Part shown: positions 10,344-19,934 of the stretch, in pieces
Position numbering within the stretch: position 1 is the first letter of the stretch
How the letters are laid out: each line of letters opens with the position of its first letter
NCBI GenBank assembly: GCA_963932465.1
Contig: OZ010794.1
Span: 446,540,502 to 446,604,501 of the forward strand
From: Maratus speciosus
Lineage: Eukaryota > Arthropoda > Arachnida > Araneae > Salticidae
Length of the DNA stretch: 64,000 bases
Direction of reading: 5' to 3'
The notes under the pieces: model-generated
Databases searched by the model: none
What the model saw: only the letters and a program-made list of their open reading frames with translations
What the model was told of the DNA's origin: nothing
Program-made: the position numbers and the translations under genes

Positions 10344-12277
10344 ACTTTCTTCTATCTTTACAAGAAGAAAGTATTGGTTTCATGAAAAATTTCGTATTCC
10401 GGTTTTCGACAGATTTACACGTTTTAGAGGTCAGAGAACCCGAAAAACATGTTTTTACAAAATGTCTGTCTGTGAGTCTGTCTGTCCGTCTGTCTGTGTG
10501 TCTGTGTGTGACACAAATTTTGTGGGCGCTCTATCTCAAGAACTAATGCACGGAATTTAATAAAAATTCATATTCAGTTAGTCCCTGATACAAATTGATG
10601 CTGATTAGTTTTTGGTGCAAATCGCTCAACAGGTGGCGCTGTTATGCTGCATTTTTTATGATTTCCGAAATGGCTCTATCTCAAGAACTAATGCACGGAT
10701 TTTCATGAAACTTCAGATTCAGATAGTCCTTGATATGACTTGATGCTGATTACGTGATGGTGTAAATCGCTCAACAGGTGGCACTGCTATGCTGCATTTT
10801 TTACGATTTCCGCAATGGCTCTATCTCAAGAACTAATGCACGGATTTTCATCAAGCTTCAGATTTAGTTAGTCCTTGATATGACTTGATGCTGATTACGT
10901 GTTGGTGTAAATCGCTCAATAGGTGGCGCTGCTGTGCTGCAATTTGCACGATTCCCGCAATAGCTCTATCTCAAAAACTAATGCACGAATTTTCATCTAA
11001 CTTCAGATTTACACTGGTTATCAAAAATTAAGGAAAAGTCACAAAATGCTAATTTTCAAATACTCGAACACTCAAAAGGAAATAATATAATTCAAGTAAT
11101 TACTATCTCTACAACACAGCTAGTCCATATAACATCTCATTCATGTCACACATGGTCACAAATGTCACAGTCACTACGGTGAAGCAAAAAAATAGGAAAT
11201 TCCATACATCTCATTATGAGTCTCAGATGATCACTATATGTGACTCCACTGAGACGTCACTGTGACTGCTGCTTTGGGACGAGTCACCATGTGACTTTAC
11301 AATGTAGTTACATTGTGACTCTCATGTGACTGTCATTTGTAGACTCAATTTCAAAGTCATCGTGAACGCTGCATTGTGATAAGTTACCAAATAATGTCAC
11401 ATTAAAGTCACATGATGACTTTCAGGTGACAGAGAGACTACTGTGAAGTCACCATTGTGCTCTTTTGGGAAAAGTCTCCATGTGACTATAATATGATATT
11501 ATTTGGTGACATCATAATGCAACGTTCATGATGACTATGAAATTGAGTCTCAAAATGACAGTCACATGAGAGTCACAATTTAACTACATTGTAAAGTCAC
11601 CTGGTGACTCGTCACAAACCAGCAGTCACATTGACTTCTCAGTGGAGTCACATATAGTGATCATTTGAGACTCATAATGAGATGTATGGAATTTCCTATT
11701 TTTTTGCTTCACCGTAGTGACTGTGACACTTGTGACCATGTGTGACATAAATGAGATGTTATATGGGCTAGCTGTGTTGTAGAGATATTAATTACTCGAA
11801 TTATATTATTTCCTTTTGAGTGTTCGCGTATTTGAAAATTAGCATTTGGTGACTTTTCCTTAATTTTTGATAACCAGTGTAGTTAGATGTTAACACAAGT
11901 TGTTGCTGATTAGGTTTTGGTGTTAATCGTACAATAGGTGGTGCTGCTATGCTGACATTTTCATGATTTTTGCAATAGCTCTATCTCAAAAACTAATGCA
12001 CGGATTTTCCCCAAACTTCAGATTCAGTTAGACTTTGACGTAAGTGGTTGCTTGGCAGTTTTGTTTAACATAGGTTTTGGTGTAAAGTACCCAATAGGTG
12101 GCGCTGCTAGGCTGAATTTTTCTGGATTTACACGATTTCGGAGATAGCCATGTCTCAAGAACTAATGCACGGAAATTCATATCTATAGAATCCTCATGAT
12201 GGGCATAAATTGCCATTATATTTTGGTAGTGGAATAGCAAATTTTCATGTATTAACATGCATGAGATAGAAGAAAGT
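10344..12277 (+). mobile_element. Helentron/DINE-like element, copy 1, with internal ~135-bp tandem repeats
   Basis: Starts with the perfect hairpin ACTTTCTTCT-loop-AGAAGAAAGT (10344-10372), then a TCTG/TCCG microsatellite (10466-10510), then tandem units of about 135 bp recognisable by 'ctcaagaactaatgcacgga' and 'aggtggcgctgctatgctgc'. It ends with AGAAGAAAGT at 12268-12277, the inverse of the 5' end. This subterminal-repeat, microsatellite and tandem-array plan is that of DINE-1/Helentron elements. A foldback is inserted at 11012-11879. The ORFs at 10259-10560 and 12028-12258 are repeat artefacts. Confidence 0.65.
11012..11879. mobile_element. 868-bp foldback element, TA target duplication
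   Basis: CACTGGTTATCAAAAATTAA at the left and the inverse ending GATAACCAGTG at the right, with TA outside each (11010-11011, 11880-11881). The arms match for about 280 bp each; the centre is a run of 'gtcac…gtgac' words, themselves palindromic. It interrupts a unit of the tandem array of the surrounding element. Tc1/mariner-type MITE. Confidence 0.85.
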
Positions 12278-12488
12278 TTTGGGATTGGTATATCCGACTA
12301 GTTGTTTTCGATTTTAATTTTTTTGCGGTACGAATTGGTCCTATCAAAAACTTGTGAATATAAAAGTTGTAGATAATATTCAGGAGATGTATAATAAAAT
12401 TAATTGAATTTGATATCTTGAGAATTGACGAAGTTATGAATTTTTTTCTCCCAAAAACCCTATTTTTGCGCCCTTTGAGCCCATTTTT
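12278..12488. repeat. Spacer between the two Helentron-like copies, related to the array at 63.3-63.8 kb
   Basis: Read on the minus strand it contains 'cataacttcgtcaattctca' and 'gataggaccaattcgtaccg', words also found in the tandem repeat at 63280-63840. Confidence 0.6.
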
Positions 12489-13547
12489 ACTTTCTTCTAT
12501 CTTTACAAGAAGAAAGTATTGGATTCGTGAAAAATTTCTACTTCCGGTTTTCGACGGATTTATACGTTTTAGAATGCCCAGAACACGATTTGATGGTTTT
12601 TAGAAAATGTCTGTCTGTGAGTCTGTCTGTCACTCTGTCACTCTGTGAGTCTGTAAGTGACAAAATTTTTGTGGGCGCTCTATCTCAAGAACTAATGCAC
12701 GGAATTTCACAAAACTTTATATTTAGTTAGACCTTGATATAAACTGGACCTGATTAGTTTTTGGTGAAAATCACCCAACAGGTGACGCTGCTATGCGACA
12801 TTTTTCACGATTTCTGCAATAGCTATATCTCAAGAACTACTTAACGGATTTTCATGAAACGTCAGATTCAGTTTGTCCAAGATATAGTTTGGTGCTGATT
12901 ACTTTTTTGTGAAAATCGCCTAACAGGTGGCGCTGCTATGCTGCATTATTCATGATTATCGCAATAGCTCTAACTCAAGAAAAAATGCACGAATTTTCAT
13001 CAAACATCAGATTCAGTTAGTCCCTGATATAAATTAGTGCTGTTTAATTTTTCGTGTAAATCGCCTAACCGGTGGTGCTGCTGTGCTGCATTTTTCACGA
13101 TTCCCGCAAGAGCTGTATCTCAAGAACTATTGCACGGATTTTCATCAAACTTCAGATTTAGTTAGTCCTTGGCATGAATTGACGTATAAATTAGTGCTGT
13201 TTAATTTTTGGTGCAAATCGCTCAACAGGTGGCGCTGCTATGCTGTATTTTTTGTGATTTCCCCAATAGCTTTATCTCAAGAACTAATGCTTGGATTTTC
13301 AACAAACTTCAGATTCAGGTATACCTTGATATCATTTAGTGCTGATTATTTTTGGTTAAATCGCTCAACAGGTGGCGCTGCTATGCTATATTTTTCAGAA
13401 TTTCCGCTATAGATCTTAAGAACTAATGCGCGAATTTTCATCCAACTTTAAATTTAGATATAGTTTGATATGAATTGGTGCTAAATCGTTGTTATTTCTT
13501 GTATTTATTTAAATGATTTAATTGACGTGATTTATATAGAAGAAAGT
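12489..13547 (+). mobile_element. Helentron/DINE-like element, copy 2
   Basis: Same hairpin (12489-12517), a TCTG/CTCTG microsatellite (12608-12655), about six ~135-bp tandem units and terminal AGAAGAAAGT (13538-13547). It is shorter than copy 1 because it lacks the foldback and some units. ORFs at 12418-12730 and 13083-13412 read through the tandem units and are not genes. Confidence 0.65.
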
Positions 13548-14503
13548 TTTGTGATGGCCACAACATACTAGTTTTAAATGCATTTCACGGAAACAGACCT
13601 GTATATATTACATTGATTAAATTTGTCTTTAAAGTATGAATTAATGTCTGAAATTGGTATATAAACTGTAAATTATAAATACAGGCATTACAATCTCAAA
13701 CGTAGATAACTACAATTTTATAATATGACCATAATTACTCGGCACTTTAAGAGTAATATTCCTTTCATCTAATACATCATTCTTCAAGTAAGGAGAAAAT
13801 TATTATTTCAAAAAACTGGTGTCAACCGAACAATTTAATTTTTTTTAAAGCGCTAAACTCTCTATAATGCTTGGCAGGAAATCCTGCCAGTCGGATTATA
13901 TGGGTTATATAGCTATATATCTATAAATAGGGTAGAAGTGCCAGTAATGGATACCCTTAAGGAATTTCTCTAAAAATTGTTTTTTAAGTAATAGTTATGT
14001 GTATTATATTCCAGTTTTTTCAATATTATATTAATTTATCAACAATATTTAACCGTTCCCATAGTCTCATTTCCCAATATGAATCAAAATTTAAATGTAA
14101 ATAGCAGAAATATATCAAAAGACCTAAAATGCCAGTAATGGACACCCTTTGTTCCAGTAATGGACACCCCATAAAAAGTAATAAATGTAATTGTTTTTAT
14201 TACTGTATTTAAAACTAATCTAACGAAATTTTCGGCCGAAAATAGAAATATTACCGAAATTCGGTTTCGGTCTTTCTTAATCTTAATTACTATTTAATTT
14301 TGAACACTTTTTCAATTTGCATTATCTATATGTCTCCAACAGGTAAAAAATTAAAGCACATTTCAATCTTTTTGAGAAACCCTGTGTGTATGCCGGAGTC
14401 GGAGTCGAAGAGTCGGAGTCGGAGTCGATTGTTTCAGAAATCCAGGAGTCGGAGTCGGAGTCGGAGTCGGTCATTTTACCGACTCCGCAGCCCTGCTTAT
14501 AAC

Positions 14504-15176
14504 TCGAAAAATTATAATCCTATTAACTAACAGTTTACTGCGTCGGATTAAGCGTCTTATTTCCATTTAAAATATATCTTTGAATTGAAATTTGAATGAA
14601 ATACAGGGTCATGAAAAATCGAAGAGTGTGAAAAATAGGATTACAAATATCTCGGCAACTAATTATCGGATAGACTTAATTCTTTATGCGAAATTTATGT
14701 TTTTTTATTGTCTTTTATATTCACTCCTTCAAATAAACAATTTCGAAAATTTTTGTATACCTTTTATCAGAACGAATATTTCAAGAGTCCGAAAAAAATA
14801 GTTCCGGTTAATCGAGATTACTGATATTTAATAGGCTTCTTTCCATTATTACTCCCTAAGTACACACCGAATTTCAAGTCTCTATCTCAATTTGTTCGGG
14901 AGATCGTTTACAGACACACACACATACAGAAGGACGGACAAATTTTTTTTTCTAAATATATGTTTTTCGGAATCTCCAGTGTCTGAAACGTGTAAATCCG
15001 TCAAAAAAAATTTCCGATTTTTAAAACGATTACAAGACTTACCCTATACTACGTATGATGGGTAAGTAAAAAAAATTAGCGAAATTGGTTGAAAGGCATG
15101 CTGTCCATGCTTATCCGGTTATGCTATTTTACATATTATTCCTAGGTCTAAGAACGTTGAATGATAATCGTTTATA
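14504..15176. other. Interspersed-repeat-like DNA, no gene recognised
   Basis: Contains 'cagacacacacacatacaga' near 14910 and 'ctacgtatgatgggtaagta' near 15050, which look like repeat 3' sequence, but no family end is identifiable. Confidence 0.35.
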
Positions 15177-15979
15177 CAGTTTGACCTCGTTATCCCGACA
15201 CCCGGTTTTCACGTCACTCCGCTTATTACGTCCGGTTTTCAAAGTCCCGATTTTCTGTATATGATTTTAATGTAAATAAACTCCGGATTTCACGTCGTTG
15301 AATAATTTTCAACTCCGGATATCCCGACGGTTTATGAAAATTGTCCTTTTTTCATAATCCGTCTTATAAGAACGTAAATTAAGCGGTCCGAAACGTCTTA
15401 GCCAAAGTGTCTAAAATACCCTTTGAGATAAATGAGAAATTTTACTTCGACCATTTATCTGAATAAATAAACTTGCACACTATGAATGACCCACTTGAGC
15501 TCCAGATAGACGTATTTAGTCTACTCGCCGTCTTTTTGCTCTGGTCGGGCAACGCTTTCTTGTGGTAGCACGCCGCTTTTCGTCCGGCTAAAACCGAAGC
15601 ACTGCATTGAATTGAAACGATCAGAAATTATGTAACATCCATTTCTGAAACAACAGATATTGATTACAATTCATTGTATAATATTGAAACAAGAATTGTC
15701 GGAAGCACATATAGGGATAAGCAAGCCTTAATTCCTCAATATTTCATGTAAGAATAAAAACAAGTCACCATAAATCTGCTTTTTATTCTTTTCAATTTTG
15801 TTTTTGTGATTATTTTGTTTAATTATAATGTTTGTTGCTTAAAACTGCAAGAACAATTATGAATTAAAAATACAGCTTTTTATAAACATATTTTTCTCCA
15901 ACTCCGGCTACCGCGACACTCCGCTTATGACGACACTTTTTTCTAGTCCTTAGAGTGTCGGGATAACGAGGTTCAGCTG
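15177..15979. mobile_element. 803-bp pogo/Tigger-like MITE, TA target duplication
   Basis: Starts CAGTTTGACCTCGTTATCCC and ends with the imperfect inverse GGGATAACGAGGTTCAGCTG; TA at 15175-15176 and 15980-15981. The CAGTTGAACCTCGTTAT-type terminus is characteristic of pogo/Tigger elements. Further subterminal inverted words ('cactccgcttat') occur at 15216 and 15915. No transposase ORF survives. Confidence 0.8.
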
Positions 15980-16309
15980 TATTTATAAAGATGGTTGTCA
16001 TCTATGTTTTGCAACATTTTTCATATTATTCGATTTTTACGATCATACGATTATTAAAAATAACTCGAGTGTAAATAATTTTGATTTTCAAATTAACTAA
16101 CTCGTCTCACCCATCACAAAGGCGTTAGTATACTTAACTTATATATTGCTTTTGTATGTTAAAATCAGCCTTCGAGACCGATTGGCACAAAAGCAAAGAT
16201 TATATTAAAAAACAACACCCAAAAGTCGCTGTGTTTTTTTATTAGCCCCCGATATGCTATTTCTTTCTCCCAGCGATTAAAATATCGTCTCTAAAAAATA
16301 ATCTTCCGT
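15980..16309. other. Spacer, nothing recognised
   Basis: AT-rich unique-looking sequence without open frames or repeat ends. Confidence 0.35.
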
Positions 16310-16620
16310 TGTCTAAACAGCCGTAAAACAAAGCAGATGTACCACTGTACGGTTAAATACTCTATTACAATTTTTTAAACTTCTAAGCATCACACATTTT
16401 CAATTTTTATACCGACGTAATGGAACAAAAAAAAGTACTTTTAAATGCAATTTGTTTGAAAGCTAAAAATAGTTGGAAAATAGTAATTATATTTTTTGTT
16501 GCCATTTTTCCATAACAACTGAAAAAAAAATGTAATTAAAATACGTGCTATTTTGAAAAAATATAAATGAATGATTTCTAATAAAACATGGAGCTATTAT
16601 AAACTACATATATTTAATTT
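16310..16620 (+). repeat. Internal fragment of the 41310 Helitron family
   Basis: 'cttctaagcatcacacattt' through 'atgcaatttgtttgaaagct' and 'taaaatacgtgctat' matches 41440-41710, without the 5' TC terminus. Confidence 0.55.
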
Positions 16621-16623
16621 TAA

Positions 16624-16858
16624 GGTACTACTTAGTTAACCCATCGACCAATTTCGCCAAATAACAAAAGAACAAATAAATTAGTATAACATTAATAAAA
16701 ATACAAACAATACGTTGAAATAAAAATCACTTGATGACGTAAACACGTGTAACTTGTTTAAAGTTAAGTGAATGTGACATTTACGATCAACCATTATTGG
16801 CATTCGATCTTATAGTTTGGCGATAGGTTTTTGATCGACGGGATAACTAAATAGTACC
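16624..16858. mobile_element. GGTACTACTTAG MITE, complete copy
   Basis: Inverted ends GGTACTACTTAGTTAACCC and GACGGGATAACTAAATAGTACC-type sequence. The internal order (TTTCGCCAAAT, 'taatacaaataaaacgtcg'-like tract, CACGTGTAA, 'ttggcatt') is shared with the copies at 49454, 49778, 51512 and 57688. Non-coding; family-wide target duplication not certain. Confidence 0.75.
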
Positions 16859-16974
16859 AATTTTAATTATCTGTATTAATATTAAAAAAACATGAAGGCA
16901 TATGAACCATTAGATAGCCGTTTTTTTTTTGTCGAGTTTCTTGAATGACGACATCTCTTTTTTGGGATTTGTGT

Positions 16975-17187
16975 ATTTACTTTTCTTTTCTTGTTTTTAA
17001 TTATATAAATTGTTTTGTTCTATAGCTATTAATTAAGCTTTTTTTTAATTTCTTGTTATTTCCTTTTTAAAATAATAGATAATAATTTAAAAATATATAT
17101 GCAACTGGTATTCGAAAACGAGGTTTTTGCCAAATTGGCGTTCGTAAAAAATGGCGCCAAACCTGGGGCGTATATGACTTCTGTGTC
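16975..17187. mobile_element. 3' half of a long variant of the ACAGATGTCATAT hAT-type MITE
   Basis: From the AT-rich middle ('tgttctatagctattaatta') through CGAAAACGAGGTTTTTGCC to the terminus GACTTCTGTGTC it follows the copy at 22890-23228. The opposite end is missing. Confidence 0.6.
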
Positions 17188-17236
17188 TGATTTTCTATAT
17201 TTAGATGTTAAATTTACTTAAATCAAAGCTTATTTT

Positions 17237-17397
17237 GGTACTCTTCGGTTAGCCGGACGCCAATGTTACATATACATATATATATACATACATATATGTA
17301 TATGTACATATATATTTATATACATATATTGTATATATATACACACACATATATATATGTATATATAACACTGGCGCCAAGCTAATCGAAAAGTACC
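17237..17397. mobile_element. Small MITE with a TA/CA microsatellite core
   Basis: Ends GGTACTCTTCGGTTAGCC and the inverse of GCTAATCGAAAAGTACC enclose about 100 bp of TATA/TACA microsatellite (17268-17368). The left arm word GGACGCCAATGTTA pairs with TAACACTGGCGCC. Confidence 0.65.
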
Positions 17398-17418
17398 CTT
17401 ATGGTTGTAATTGTTAAT

Positions 17419-17666
17419 GGTACTTCTTAGTTATTCCTTCGACCAATTTCGCCAAATTATATAAATCGCCAAATTATACACATTGACATAATTTTTATTT
17501 TAAATAACGAAAGAACTAATAAATTAGTAAAACATTAATAAAAAGGCAAATAAAACGTCCAATTAATGGTTTATATTAGATTAATGGCATTTAATCTTAC
17601 AATTAATTAATTAATGGCAACCATTATTGGCATTTAATCTTACAATTTAGATAACTAAGAAGTACC
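17419..17666. mobile_element. GGTACTACTTAG-family MITE
   Basis: GGTACTTCTTAGTTATTCC at the left, ATAACTAAGAAGTACC-type right end; internal 'attggcatttaatcttaca' shared with the family. The central part carries a local duplication around 'ttaatggcatttaatctta'. Confidence 0.7.
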
Positions 17667-17729
17667 TTTTTAACATTACTTTAATTTTCTTTTTTTAAAT
17701 GTCAATAGAATCACTTAGAAACCGCCATG

Positions 17730-17936
17730 GGAACAGATGTCATATTCGCCCCATATTGGTGCGATTTTTTTCTGTCGCCAATATCATATAGGCAACAGGT
17801 ACTTAACTTGCGTCAAAGTGTCGTTATTTTGTTTGATGTGGTAACCCAGATTATGTTGTTTATGCTGTTGATGTTTTCGCCAAATTGGCAACCGAAAAAA
17901 ATCGCGCCAATATGGGGCGAATATGACATCTGTACC
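17730..17936. mobile_element. 207-bp ACAGATGTCATAT MITE with exact 8-bp duplication (hAT type)
   Basis: Ends GGAACAGATGTCATATTCG and the inverse CGAATATGACATCTGTACC; CCGCCATG directly flanks both (17722-17729, 17937-17944). Near-identical to the copies at 51075-51280 and 57408-57613, each with its own flanking repeat, which fixes the boundaries. The ORF at 17727-17963 is non-coding. Confidence 0.9.
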
Positions 17937-17944
17937 CCGCCATG

Positions 17945-18378
17945 TTGGTTTGTTTATCTCTGAGTTTCAGATCGGCGATCATTTACATAAATGATATTTC
18001 TGCGTGTTTTGGGGAAAAATCGCCAAGTTCAATCTGCGGCCCTATAACACATTTGGTCCTACAATTTTTATGGAAAGACTATGCATAGATTAATGCTGCA
18101 ATGTGTAATTTAATGCACATTCATGCCATGTTATTTGCGATTATCAAGACTACTGAGAATTTGGTACAAACAGCATTCAATAATTTAAAAGAAGAGCTCT
18201 TAACTAATTTAAAGAAAACGAAATACATAAATAAAAAACCGCCGTTTTATTCTGAATACTGATTCACAGGATCAAATTTTTACCGATCTTCTAATCTCAT
18301 ATGAACAAAATAAATACATAATTACTTCAAAAAGCTGAATGTTAAGTAATTTTGATTATATTATCTTCTTTGCATCTC
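17945..18378. other. Region 3' of the H2A-like gene
   Basis: No repeat family recognised. On the minus strand AATAAA occurs at 18246-18251, about 130 nt past the stop of the histone-like ORF, and fits a polyadenylated 3' end. No histone 3' stem-loop (GGCTCTTTTCAGAGCC type) was seen in the 130 nt after the stop. Confidence 0.4.
18246..18251 (-). terminator. Candidate polyadenylation signal of the H2A-like gene
   Basis: AATAAA on the minus strand about 130 nt beyond the stop codon. Its presence without a histone stem-loop suggests a polyadenylated, replication-independent mRNA. Confidence 0.4.
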
Positions 18379-18783
18379 TCAGTGCTTTTCTTTTGTTTTT
18401 CTCACAAGGGATTTGTTGTCACCATTGAAAATCTCCTTCAGTTCGTTATCATTTTGAAGTCCTTTCAAAATATCCTTCGGAGTAATAGTGAATGGTTCAT
18501 CTGGCGCAACATTTTCTTTTGCGGCATTTCCGGATACTTCGATTATTTCAGTTGCAATATACTGCATAACACCTGTCAAAAATACTGCTGCTTGACGTTC
18601 AACTTTTCCACTGAAGCCGTCTTTGAGAATGTCTTCCATTGTTTCAATTTCGAAATATCTTCCGTTAGTGACAGCTTGCGACGCGGTTTCTGCCGTCTTG
18701 CGTTTTGTGCCTTGATTTCTTCGTGATGGTGTTGAACTATTTCCTGATCGTTTTTTGCTTCGACTTCTTCTTGCTGGTGCCAT
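18379..18783 (-). CDS. Short divergent histone H2A-like protein (134 aa, intronless)
   Basis: Basic Ser/Arg/Lys-rich tail (residues 1-38), then a histone fold of H2A type: alpha-1 around 46-56, loop 1 with KVERQAAVFL at the spacing of RVGAGAPVYL, alpha-2 YIATEIIEVSGNAAKEN matching YLTAEILELAGNAARDN, and alpha-3 TPKDILKGLQNDNELKEIF matching PRHLQLAIRNDEELNKLL. Both alpha-2 acidic-patch Glu are kept; of the D-E-E trio D and the second E remain. Loop 2 is 3-4 residues longer (VAPDEPFT). The protein ends about 19 residues after NDNEL, so the docking domain and C-terminal tail of canonical H2A (about 130 aa) are missing, as in short H2A variants such as mammalian H2A.B. The start is the ATG at 18783 (A at -3, G at +4); the in-frame extension upstream is hydrophobic and looks like 5' UTR. 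It likely pairs with H2B in a specialised nucleosome, perhaps in germ cells (inference). Alternative: another histone-fold protein, less likely. Confidence 0.8.
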   Translation of the reverse strand: MAPARRSRSKKRSGNSSTPSRRNQGTKRKTAETASQAVTNGRYFEIETMEDILKDGFSGKVERQAAVFLTGVMQYIATEIIEVSGNAAKENVAPDEPFTITPKDILKGLQNDNELKEIFNGDNKSLVRKTKEKH

Positions 18784-18860
18784 GATTTTTAAATTAAATT
18801 TATTTTTTTCCAATGATAAATTTTGAAGAGAACTACAATGAAAATTTGGAAAATTGCGAA

Positions 18861-18870
18861 GCATATATAA
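18861..18870 (-). promoter_or_regulatory. TATA-like box upstream of the H2A-like gene
   Basis: TTATATATGC on the minus strand, about 80 nt before the ATG. AT-richness makes chance occurrence likely; a second candidate (TATATATA at 19286-19293) lies in the upstream repeat. Confidence 0.25.
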
Positions 18871-19216
18871 TTTTACCGAACGAAGAAAAAAAAAATTGAA
18901 GTGTATGTTCAGTATACGCACGCACGTTTGTATAATTTCTTTTCTGATTAAATCATGGAGAAAGGAAAATAGCCGTGTATAAATGCGTAGAATAAAAAAT
19001 TAAATCGTAAAACTTATTAAAAATATAATTTCTTTTACATTGTAACTGAACGTAGTCGTGTCGTTGAGAAGCTAAACACCTAAAATTAATCCACCAATCA
19101 TAAAAAAAAAAAAAATTAAATGATAGCATGAAAACTAAGGGATTATATAAAAATTATTTTGTTTTGGTGACACTGAGATTAATTCCGCAACATTCCAAAA
19201 TAAAAACCACGAAATT

Positions 19217-19816
19217 TACGTCATTTTTGAACAATTATAATAAAGTTTCCCTTTTTCAATTCCTACTATTAGTTCACACTCTCCCTATATATATCTTGTT
19301 CAAATTTTCAATCGTTAATAAAATACTTATTATTCATCCAATCAAGTTCAAATAAATTTTTTTTAACTTGTAGTGGATAACACTTGATGCTAATACAGTT
19401 TTTTCAAATATTAATTCATTAATTAAATTTTAATTAATTAATTTTAGTTTTATATGGGAGACAAAATGGCGGCCATTGGCTATTGAGCAGCATTTAATGC
19501 ATCTCCATATCTATAAGGGCGGTTACCATAGGGGGGACCCTGTTCTGTCGCCAAATACTGCCAAGTGTATCGCCAAATTTGGCGACCAAAAGGAGTCGCC
19601 AACTTGGCGATATCTCTAATATTTCGCATAGTCTTCCCATATTCCAATAATTCCCATAGTCTTCCATTGTAAACCAATAGGATTTACTTGCTTATAGAAA
19701 ATCAACAAATTGAGATATTTTAATGCAAAAAAAATAATATTAACTTAAGGGGTTATATTAAATTTTTCTTTGATGACCTAAGTAGGAATTGACTTTAAAA
19801 AAAAATTTATATTACT
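19217..19816 (-). repeat. Copy B of the GGCGA-rich ~600-bp repeat, upstream of the H2A-like gene
   Basis: Inverted full-length match to 47740-48331. In the direction of the histone gene it runs from 'taatataaa' and the GTTGGCGA/TTTGGCGAC hairpin words, through 'caaaatggcggccattggc' on the opposite strand, to a TATATATA run (19286-19293), and ends at TGACGTA (19217-19223). Beyond that point the two copies differ, which defines the end. No target duplication identified. It ends about 430 nt before the histone ATG. The ORF at 19480-19677 is a shadow. Confidence 0.8.
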
Positions 19817-19934
19817 TTTTTCATAAATTAAATTGACCGCTTGCTGTTACGCATGACGTCACCTTCTCCAGTGTAAGCATTATCAATTATTTAGATTACG
19901 GCCTGTATTTAGTCTTCATTAATAAAAAATTTGC

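Larger units (their letters stand above)
9332..14495. mobile_element. 5.2-kb hAT-type element bounded by GGAGTC arrays, 8-bp duplication CTTATAAC
   Basis: The left end CAGGGCTGCGGAGTCGG and right end CCGACTCCGCAGCCCTG are perfect inverted repeats, each continuing into degenerate (GGAGTC)n arrays (9342-9417 and 14393-14472). CTTATAAC lies directly outside both ends (9324-9331, 14496-14503). There is no transposase ORF; the interior is a TTAGGTTACGG minisatellite, two Helentron-like elements and a foldback, with a 'ccagtaatggacaccc' triplication at about 13938-14170. Terminal sequence and octamer place it in the hAT group; it is non-autonomous. Confidence 0.85.

Noticed and set aside
18379..18921. 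Longer 180-codon start for the histone-like protein
   Set aside because: The extra 46 residues are hydrophobic, Phe/Leu-rich and AT-driven; the ATG at 18783 has a better context and begins a typical basic tail.
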